From the NCBI GenBank assembly GCA_017395885.1, contig JAFQNM010000118.1, positions 1 to 8,316 on the forward strand: DNA of 8,316 nt, written 5' to 3'. The notes below the pieces were generated by a model that was not told the origin of the DNA, did no database searches, and saw nothing but the letters and a program-made list of their open reading frames with translations. Below are positions 1 through 5,832 of this stretch, piece after piece (the first letter of the stretch is position 1; each line of letters starts with the position of its first letter). This stretch comes from Clostridia bacterium (lineage in GTDB: Bacteria > Bacillota > Clostridia > Oscillospirales > CAG-272). A program made the position numbers and the translations under genes.

Positions 1-76
1 AACAGGCATCTATTGTGTAAAGGGAGCTCTTAAACAAGGACATTTTCCCTTGATTTTTTATTTGTTTTCTGCTCAT
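1..76 (-). CDS. Possible start of a further minus-strand gene (partial, unknown function)
   Basis: Reading leftwards from an ATG at 76-74 the frame stays open for 25 codons to the window edge. It encodes a lysine/serine-rich N-terminus that begins MSRKQIKNQGKMSLFKSS and continues YTIDAC. An AAGAGG ribosome binding site lies about 9 nt upstream of the ATG, which is the main support. A basic N-terminus followed by a more hydrophobic stretch could be the start of a membrane or secreted protein, but nothing recognisable is visible in so short a piece. No good promoter was found between it and the operon terminator at 130-162, so it might depend on read-through. The competing reading is that this stretch is the end of a convergent plus-strand gene: a plus frame stays open from base 2 to a TAA at 83-85, just before the hairpin at 95-117. 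The gene call is tentative. Confidence 0.35.
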   Translation of the reverse strand, partial: MSRKQIKNQGKMSLFKSSLYTIDAC

Positions 77-94
77 CGGAAATAACCTCTTTTC

Positions 95-117
95 AACCAC
101 GCGACTATCGCGTGGTT
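95..117 (+). terminator. Hairpin, possible plus-strand intrinsic terminator or 5' UTR stem
   Basis: Bases 95-104 (AACCACGCGA) and 108-117 form a perfect 10-bp stem with a three-base loop. On the plus strand the stem runs into TTTT (116-119), as expected for a terminator of a gene entering from the left. On the minus strand it is followed by GAAAAG with no U-run, so it would not terminate leftward transcription. If the minus-strand frame at 76-1 is real, the hairpin instead sits in that gene's leader, immediately upstream of its ribosome binding site. The structure is plainly visible; the role is inferred. Confidence 0.5.
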
Positions 118-129
118 TTCGGTTTACAA

Positions 130-162
130 TTAAAAGCCCCTGACTGCGTCAGGGGCTTTTAA
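130..162 (-). terminator. Rho-independent terminator of the minus-strand operon (near-symmetrical)
   Basis: A perfect 14-bp stem, TTAAAAGCCCCTGA at 130-143 paired with 149-162, encloses a five-base loop (144-148). It starts 14 nt after the stop codon of the LtaS-like gene. In the minus-strand transcript the GC-rich core GCCCCUGA/UCAGGGGC ends in CUUUUAAUUG, giving a usable U-tract. The symmetry of the A/T flanks means it could also act on plus-strand transcription. It is the clearest terminator in the window and marks the end of the gene set. Confidence 0.9.
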
Positions 163-176
163 GACTTGATTTTCTT

Positions 177-2204
177 TTAATCCTCAGGAACGTCGGGAAT
201 TTCGGTACTAACCTCTGTCAGTCCGCTGAAAAGGTACGGCTCGCTCTCTCCCAGGTCCACAAAGTCATTGGAGACCTGCTTCACTGTGAAGCTATCTCCC
301 TCTGCCGGCTCATAATCCTCAAGTATCATTACCGTTGAGGATATATACTGAGCAGCCTTTCCCTTCGTATTCACATACACCTTACTGCTTTTTGTAAAAT
401 TCTCGCCTATTACGTAATAAGCATCGTTTATTTTGCTGATTCCGGTTACTTTTACGTCCCTTATTCCTATCTTCATATCCGTAGGCGCATACTCATGCTC
501 CCCTCCGTAGGAAAGCATATTACCATAAAGCATATCGTACTCAAGAAGCTGAAGGGATCTCTCATAATTTTCATTATCCGAATAATTCTGATGGAGCTTT
601 GTGAGGAGGCCGTTATTGATGCCCACATGCTCAAGCACGTATGCTGTGAGCTGATATGCCTCAAGGTCTTTGTCCTTCTGCTCAATTTCAAAATTTGCCC
701 AGATAACGTATTCACTTACGTGCTTATCTCCGAAAGATACATCCTCTTCGTTATATTCGATGCTGGGCTGATGGTCTCCATACAGAACCACCACACAGTC
801 CTCCTCATACTCGCTGAGAGTTGCAACAAGCTTTCCCACAAAGTCATCCATTTCCCACATCTGATAAGCATAATACTCAAGCTGATGCTTATAGGCAGGT
901 GACTCTGTCTCACTTATAACGGGAACAAGCTTTTCGCCCTCGACCTGCTTTTCGGGATATTTTCCGTGGCCCTGAACGCTTACCGCAAACACCAGATCCT
1001 GCTCCTTAGTGGATTCAAGTGCTGTCATTATCTCATTCTCAAGCACGTAGTCCTTTGCCCAGCCAAGCGGATTGACCTCATAGGAATGCATATATTCAAG
1101 AGGCGTGAAGGTATTGAAGCCCAGGTTTCTGTAGACAACGTTTCTGTTATAAAACGTTCCCGTATGGTTATGGAATGCATGGGAGGCATAGCCAAGCTCT
1201 GCAAGGTTATAGCATACTGTCTCACAGTTTTGAGTCTGAAGCACGGTCTTATAGGGATACTCACCGGTTCCGAAATAATCAAGGCACATTCCTGTCAGTA
1301 TTTCAAACTCAGTATTAGCCGTTCCGGAGCCCACGGAGGGCACGTAAAGCTCTCCGCTCGTACCCTTCTCCTTCAGCGCTCTGAAGTTTGGGATAGGGTC
1401 GTATTCATATTCAACTCCCGTGAAAGCGGTAGGGTCCATAAAGGATTCCAGCTGAATTATTATTATATTGGGCTTAGAATCCGGATCTCTTGTATTTCCG
1501 CTGCCAATGATCTGAAGTATCTCGTCTACAGAGCTTTCGTTATAGTCATCAGGCTCATCTATGCCCCTGTCAAATATGCTTCTTGTGAAGCAATAAATAA
1601 ATCCGTATCTGTCATATGCCTTATTAGTATCCTCAAAAGACGGAGGATACACAGAGGTTACGGTGAATATTACCACGGCCGCTACTGCAACCGCAGTTGT
1701 TGCAACAGAATAGATCGCCGCCTCTTTTACGTTTACGGGGCTTTTGGGAGACTTTATGTATACCACAACTACTCCTGCAAGAGCAAGAAGTATTGCTACT
1801 ATGCAAAGTATAAGCTCAAACGTTGAAAGATAAACGTTTACTATGGATATACCTGTTCTGATTATCGAAAAATCAACAGCCTCAAAGGGCGTTATTCTTG
1901 TGAACAGCAGAACAAAATTGATAATTCCGAACACAAGTATGACAAAGCACACAGCAAATTGAGCAAACACTCTTTTGGGTGCAAAATACGTCATTGTCAG
2001 AGGTGCGGTTATGCACACAGTTGTGATCAGGTAGAAAAGGGGTTCTTCAACTAAAAAAGTTAATCCTCCGAAAAGGCTATGCCTTGCCAGAGCCTCTACC
2101 ACGCCCACCAACAAAAACGCAAGTATAAAAGAAAACAGTATGGGTCTGTTCCATATTTTAAGAAACTGCTCCCTTACCTTTTCCGGGATCTTTTTGTTTT
2201 TCAT
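177..2204 (-). CDS. LtaS-like membrane sulfatase-family protein with C-terminal IPT/TIG-like domain
   Basis: A 675-residue polytopic protein of the lipoteichoic acid synthase/phosphoglycerol transferase family (alkaline phosphatase superfamily). About five membrane segments lie at residues 21-41, 46-73, 78-101, 128-150 and 162-185, with the family's R-x-TPF motif at 103-107. An extracellular catalytic domain spans roughly 245-560. Aligned by eye with S. aureus LtaS, metal ligand Glu255 matches E253 (QLESF), nucleophile Thr300 matches T295 (SGTANTEF), Asp475/His476 match D477/H478 (YGDHQPS), and substrate-site residues match R354 (FYNRN) and H413 (QGHG). It probably transfers glycerol phosphate from phosphatidylglycerol to an envelope polymer; the exact substrate is not determinable. 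Residues 578-660, after the catalytic domain, read as an Ig-like IPT/TIG fold, and an acidic tail ends in PED. The ATG overlaps the transporter gene by 47 nt; AGGAAA lies about 9 nt upstream. The next Met is at residue 71, so this start is secure. It is the last gene before the terminator. Confidence 0.88.
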   Translation of the reverse strand: MKNKKIPEKVREQFLKIWNRPILFSFILAFLLVGVVEALARHSLFGGLTFLVEEPLFYLITTVCITAPLTMTYFAPKRVFAQFAVCFVILVFGIINFVLLFTRITPFEAVDFSIIRTGISIVNVYLSTFELILCIVAILLALAGVVVVYIKSPKSPVNVKEAAIYSVATTAVAVAAVVIFTVTSVYPPSFEDTNKAYDRYGFIYCFTRSIFDRGIDEPDDYNESSVDEILQIIGSGNTRDPDSKPNIIIIQLESFMDPTAFTGVEYEYDPIPNFRALKEKGTSGELYVPSVGSGTANTEFEILTGMCLDYFGTGEYPYKTVLQTQNCETVCYNLAELGYASHAFHNHTGTFYNRNVVYRNLGFNTFTPLEYMHSYEVNPLGWAKDYVLENEIMTALESTKEQDLVFAVSVQGHGKYPEKQVEGEKLVPVISETESPAYKHQLEYYAYQMWEMDDFVGKLVATLSEYEEDCVVVLYGDHQPSIEYNEEDVSFGDKHVSEYVIWANFEIEQKDKDLEAYQLTAYVLEHVGINNGLLTKLHQNYSDNENYERSLQLLEYDMLYGNMLSYGGEHEYAPTDMKIGIRDVKVTGISKINDAYYVIGENFTKSSKVYVNTKGKAAQYISSTVMILEDYEPAEGDSFTVKQVSNDFVDLGESEPYLFSGLTEVSTEIPDVPED

Positions 2205-3447
2205 TAGAACGTTTTCCTGATTTAGATAATATAATTACGCCAACAAGCATCAAAACGGGAAACACCATTGCGCAAAGAAAGCCTGAGCGAAGTCCCAGCT
2301 GTTCCGTATCAAGACCTGTCTTAATGCTGATATCTCCGATAAACGCTACGGTATCGGATAGTTTGATAACTGTATCGGACACGGTACCCATAAGCCAAGG
2401 GCCTACAGAGCATCCTATATCTCCTCCAAGTGCAAGGAGGGCAAACATTGCAGCTCCGGCCGCAGGGTATTTTGAAGAGCAAAGAGCCAGCATTCCCGGC
2501 CACATTACGGATACTCCAAAGCCTGCAAGTCCACAAAAAATCAGTGATACCAGAGGTATAGGGGCAAACACCGTTAAAAAGTAGCAAGCTACCGTGAATG
2601 CTGAAAGCGCAGCCAAGAGCTTATACATTGAAAGCCTTCCGCCAAACAGGCCATGGAGAGTTCTTCCCACTCCCATCATAACGGCAAACATACACGGACC
2701 GAGAATATCTCCTACAAGCTTTGATACGCCCAGACCCTTCTCGCAGAACATTGATGCCCACTGAGCCATTGCCTGCTCTCCTGCACCGGCACATATCATC
2801 AATATAAATGCTACCACAAACTCAGGTCTGCAAAGCATTTTGCCAATGCTGTGTCCCTCCTCGTGCACCTGCATATCTGCAAGGGGAACCTTGAGAAACA
2901 CTAACGTATTAAACAAGGGTATAGTTGACCACACTATAGGGATTATCCACCATAGGCCGTCTCCTATAAATCTGAGGAGCACGGTTGTCAGCAGTATGAC
3001 GGCCGCCTGCCCCCACGCATAGAACGAATGCATAAGTGTCATTGACGAGCCTTTACCGTCGCCCTCGGACGGAATAGCCTCTATGAGGGGGCTGAGCACC
3101 ACCTCACAAAGTCCGCTTCCCGTCGAATACACGAGAACAGACAAAAGAAGGCCTGCCTCCGGCATCATTATCCTGGGCAGAAAGGCCATCATTACAAGGC
3201 CGACAAAGGCTGTCAGCTGGCTGGATACTGCCAAGGCCCTGTAGCTGGTCCTTTCCACAAACCATATGGCCGCCACGTCTATACCCATCTGCAAAAGGAA
3301 GGTAATAAGCGTTACCGCTGCTATGAATGACAGAGAAAATTTAAAATCCTTCTGAAATATTACAAACAGAAGAGGGGCCAGATTTACTACAATCGCCTGC
3401 GTGACATACCCCGTATAGCAGGCGATTCTCGTATGCTTATAATTCAT
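2158..3447 (-). CDS. MFS transporter, FHS/fucose-permease-like
   Basis: A 429-residue integral membrane protein with about twelve hydrophobic segments in two halves, split by a hydrophilic loop around residues 187-208 (LADMQVHEEGHSIGK). Sequence features fit the major facilitator superfamily, closest in style to the FHS (fucose/hexose permease-like) group: a TM4-5 region with LMHSFYAWGQ (138-147), a GRTLHGLFGGRL loop (261-272) like the second-half signature between TM8 and TM9, and a WPGMLAL...GGDIG...GPWLMG stretch at 316-354. The substrate cannot be read from the sequence. A roughly 25-residue external loop (359-385) precedes the last segment, and the C-terminus is a basic tail whose end is encoded in the overlap with the next gene. 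The ATG lies 3 nt after the stop of the 33-codon gene (TGATAAATG) and has no visible Shine-Dalgarno; an in-frame TAA directly precedes it, so the start is fixed and translation is probably coupled. Confidence 0.85.
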   Translation of the reverse strand: MNYKHTRIACYTGYVTQAIVVNLAPLLFVIFQKDFKFSLSFIAAVTLITFLLQMGIDVAAIWFVERTSYRALAVSSQLTAFVGLVMMAFLPRIMMPEAGLLLSVLVYSTGSGLCEVVLSPLIEAIPSEGDGKGSSMTLMHSFYAWGQAAVILLTTVLLRFIGDGLWWIIPIVWSTIPLFNTLVFLKVPLADMQVHEEGHSIGKMLCRPEFVVAFILMICAGAGEQAMAQWASMFCEKGLGVSKLVGDILGPCMFAVMMGVGRTLHGLFGGRLSMYKLLAALSAFTVACYFLTVFAPIPLVSLIFCGLAGFGVSVMWPGMLALCSSKYPAAGAAMFALLALGGDIGCSVGPWLMGTVSDTVIKLSDTVAFIGDISIKTGLDTEQLGLRSGFLCAMVFPVLMLVGVIILSKSGKRSNEKQKDPGKGKGAVS

Positions 3448-3450
3448 TTA

Positions 3451-3552
3451 TCAGAGTGCATAGATTATTGCGGAGGCACATCCTGCAACCATAAGTGCAA
3501 CAAGGATTATTGCAACTACACGCACTACTGTCTTTCTTGCTTTATCAGACAT
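3451..3552 (-). CDS. 33-residue hydrophobic small protein (Prli42-like or mini-lipoprotein)
   Basis: A short complete gene between parC and the transporter: ATG at 3552-3550, TGA at 3453-3451. It has an excellent AAAGGAAAGG ribosome binding site at 3570-3561, 8 nt upstream, starting just after the parC stop. The product starts MSDKARKTVVR (basic) and continues with a hydrophobic run VVAIILVALMVAGC then ASAIIYAL. Two readings fit. One is a single-pass membrane miniprotein resembling in layout the Prli42 stressosome anchor of Listeria and Bacillus (about 31 residues, basic N-terminus, one membrane helix). The other is a lipoprotein signal peptide: V22-A23-G24-C25 matches the lipobox consensus, which would leave a nine-residue lipopeptide. 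Its strong ribosome binding site, tight spacing on both sides and sensible charge/hydrophobicity pattern make it a real gene in my judgement; function is unknown. It probably also drives translation of the transporter gene downstream. Confidence 0.75.
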   Translation of the reverse strand: MSDKARKTVVRVVAIILVALMVAGCASAIIYAL

Positions 3553-3568
3553 TTTTATAACCTTTCCT

Positions 3569-5806
3569 TTATTCTATTCCGATCTGCATATCCTGTATAT
3601 CGGGAAACATGAGAGGAGAGCCTGTTGCGGGTATCTTTATCTTTCTGCATTTTGAAGCATCGGGATAATTCTTAAGCTGCTCTCCTGACACTGCCGCCAC
3701 AACGGTCTGCTTTTTCTTTAGATTAAAGAGTATGACTCCGGCGGCTGTTCTTGTTGTTTTTTCGGGAATGATACTGGATTTAAGCAGTATTCCCTTGCCG
3801 ACATCGGAAACGATGAGCACGTCTGTTGTTTCCTTTTCGTATATTGCCGCCACTATGGGAGATGCGGCGGAATATGCTCCTGTCAGCCTTCTTCTGTTTG
3901 ACTTGGTCTCATATGCGGCAAGAGGAATTCTTACTCCCTTTCCGTTTTGGAAAACGAATATCACATGATCGTTTTGATCAAAGGTTTCGTTCATTACCTT
4001 CATCATTATGGGCCTCTCGCCGTCATCAAATCCGAGCTTTGACGGCAGGAAGTCTCCAAGGCTTGAAGCCTTTACAGGCTCAAATGCAGATACTTTTGCC
4101 TTATAGACCTGACATTTGTCGGTAAATACGATAAAGTCATGACGGTTTTCACAGTCCTCGCTGTATATGATCTCGTCTCCGTCCTTAAGCCTATGCTCGT
4201 CATTACCTCTGAGAGACTGATGAGTTATCTTTTTGAAATATCCGTCTCTGGTAAGAACAACTCTGCAGGAATAGTTCTCTATCTCCTCCTCTGCAGGAGC
4301 CTCGGGAACCTCATCTGCATAAACTATTTCAGTTTTTCTCGGCTTGGAATACTTCTTTTTGATCTCCTTGAGCTGCTCTGCGATCCTTGTCTTCATTTTG
4401 ATCTCATCGGCAAGGGTTTCTTCTATATCCTTGATCTCGGCCCTGAGACCCTCGATCTCATGAACTCGGTTGATGAGATACTCATGGTTAAGATGACGAA
4501 GCTTTATCTCAGCAATATACTCGGCCTGTATCCGGTCGATGGAAAAGCCCTCCATCAATCTGGGAACAACGTCAACCTCTTTTTCCGTTTCACGGATGAT
4601 CTTTATTGCCTTATCTATATCAAGCAGAACCTTTGAAAGTGCCTTGAGAAGATGGAGCTTATCCTTCTTCTTCTGCAGATCAAAGCGCATTTCTCTTGAA
4701 AGACAGCTGAGCCTGAATTTTATCCATTCCTCAAGCAAACCCACCACTCCCAGCTGGCGGGGAGATGAGTCTATGAGAACGTTGAAGTTACAGGAAAATT
4801 CATCTTTTAGAGGTGTCATCTTATAGAGCTTTGCCATAAGCTTATCAGGATCGGTTCCCCTTCTCAGGTCCAGTGTGAGCTTGAAGCCCTTAAGGTCGAT
4901 CTCATCTCTGAGGTCAGTAACCTCCTTAAGCTTACCCTCCTTGATAAGGTCCACAAGCTTCTTCATTATAGCCTCAATAGAGGTCGAATAAGGTATTTCA
5001 AGAATATCTATGCAATTATTCGCCTTATCGTACACGTACTTTGAGAGAAGCTTTACACTGCCTGTTCCCTTCTCAAATATCCTTCTGATCTGCTCCTTAT
5101 CGTATACAAGATATGCTCCTGTTGAAAAATCGGGGGCCTTTATTATATCCATCATTCTGTCTACAGATATACGGGGATTCTTAAGCAGTGCTATCGTTCC
5201 GTCACATATCTCACCAAGATTGAATGAGCAGATGTTTGATGCAAGACCTACCGCAATACCCATATTTGGTGATACAAGTATATTGGGAAACGTTGTGGGC
5301 AGGAGAGTAGGCTCGGTGGTAGTATTATCATAGTTGGGAACAAGATCCACTGCATCCTTGTCTATTCCTGCAAATATTTCGTTACAGATAGGATCAAGCT
5401 TGGCCTCTGTATATCTGGAGGCCGCATACGCCATGTCACGGCTATAGTGCTTACCGAAGGAGCCCTTCGAATCTACAAAGGGATAAAGAAGCGCCTCGTG
5501 TCCTCTGGTAAGTCGAACCATCGTTTCGTATATGGAAGCATCGCCGTGAGGGTTAAGCTTCATGGTCTGACCTACTATATTTGCACTTTTGGTTTTCTGA
5601 CCCTTTATGAGCCCCATCGTATACATGGTATAAAGAAGCTTTCTGTGAGATGGCTTGAATCCGTCTATCTGAGGGATAGCTCTGGATATGATAACGCTCA
5701 TCACGTAGGGCATATAGTTGGTCTCTATCGTTTCTGTTATAGGCTGATCAAGTATTTCAGCCGGGATGATCTCTTCTTTTACTTCTACTTTCTTCTTCCG
5801 TGCCAA
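3569..5806 (-). CDS. parC: ParC-like type IIA topoisomerase A subunit (topoisomerase IV)
   Basis: A 745-residue DNA cleavage/religation subunit of a type IIA topoisomerase. The N-terminal breakage-reunion domain covers about 20-500: DGFKPSHRKLL at 48-58, quinolone-region NPHGDASIYE at 85-94, catalytic Tyr132 in AASRYTEAKL, GIAVGLASN at 183-191, and a helical coiled-coil arm near 360-490. A beta-pinwheel C-terminal domain follows from about 510. The QRRGGKG-type GyrA box needed for gyrase supercoiling is not seen, which supports a decatenating topo IV role with a ParE partner encoded elsewhere. The segment LVSPNMGIAVGLASNICSFN departs from the usual NG..GIAVGM.TNIPPHN of GyrA/ParC and, from memory, is typical of a clostridial paralogue. 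Ala90 stands where E. coli GyrA has Ser83. The start is TTG: an in-frame TAA lies two codons upstream and no ATG occurs before residue 32, inside the conserved core. It lies 26 nt after the Sua5 gene. Confidence 0.9.
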   Translation of the reverse strand: MARKKKVEVKEEIIPAEILDQPITETIETNYMPYVMSVIISRAIPQIDGFKPSHRKLLYTMYTMGLIKGQKTKSANIVGQTMKLNPHGDASIYETMVRLTRGHEALLYPFVDSKGSFGKHYSRDMAYAASRYTEAKLDPICNEIFAGIDKDAVDLVPNYDNTTTEPTLLPTTFPNILVSPNMGIAVGLASNICSFNLGEICDGTIALLKNPRISVDRMMDIIKAPDFSTGAYLVYDKEQIRRIFEKGTGSVKLLSKYVYDKANNCIDILEIPYSTSIEAIMKKLVDLIKEGKLKEVTDLRDEIDLKGFKLTLDLRRGTDPDKLMAKLYKMTPLKDEFSCNFNVLIDSSPRQLGVVGLLEEWIKFRLSCLSREMRFDLQKKKDKLHLLKALSKVLLDIDKAIKIIRETEKEVDVVPRLMEGFSIDRIQAEYIAEIKLRHLNHEYLINRVHEIEGLRAEIKDIEETLADEIKMKTRIAEQLKEIKKKYSKPRKTEIVYADEVPEAPAEEEIENYSCRVVLTRDGYFKKITHQSLRGNDEHRLKDGDEIIYSEDCENRHDFIVFTDKCQVYKAKVSAFEPVKASSLGDFLPSKLGFDDGERPIMMKVMNETFDQNDHVIFVFQNGKGVRIPLAAYETKSNRRRLTGAYSAASPIVAAIYEKETTDVLIVSDVGKGILLKSSIIPEKTTRTAAGVILFNLKKKQTVVAAVSGEQLKNYPDASKCRKIKIPATGSPLMFPDIQDMQIGIE

Positions 5807-5832
5807 TGTTCCTTATTATCCTTTCGGAATTT
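5807..5832 (-). promoter_or_regulatory. Weakly placed ribosome binding sites deciding the TTG start of parC
   Basis: The spacer between the Sua5-type gene and parC holds two Shine-Dalgarno-like runs: GAAAGGA at 5825-5819, about 12 nt from the TTG, and AAGGA at 5814-5810, only 3 nt from it. An in-frame TAA at 5815-5813 sits between them and rules out any longer parC product. Neither site is at the usual 5-9 nt distance, so initiation may be modest or helped by ribosomes ending the upstream gene. Confidence 0.5.

Noticed and set aside
20..60. Possible extra terminator: CAAGG/CCTTG (35-39 with 48-52) followed by a T-rich run on the plus strand
   Set aside because: The stem is only five pairs with an eight-base loop and competes with AAGGGA/TCCCTT pairing; it is too weak to call, and the T-run can equally be lysine codons of the minus-strand frame.
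130..162. Promoter for the leftmost minus-strand frame inside the terminator (CTGACG and TGTAAA spaced 18 nt)
   Set aside because: Each box matches the consensus at only four of six positions and the spacing is off; the bases are better explained by the hairpin.
966..1826. Long plus-strand open frame (286 codons) opposite the LtaS-like gene
   Set aside because: It lies wholly antisense to conserved catalytic and membrane-domain codons, has a composition rich in Cys, Arg and His with no family motif, and no convincing ribosome binding site.
3569..5806. Calling the topoisomerase subunit gyrA
   Set aside because: No GyrA-box-like motif is seen in the C-terminal domain and the core motif diverges from GyrA, so ParC/topo IV is the better call.
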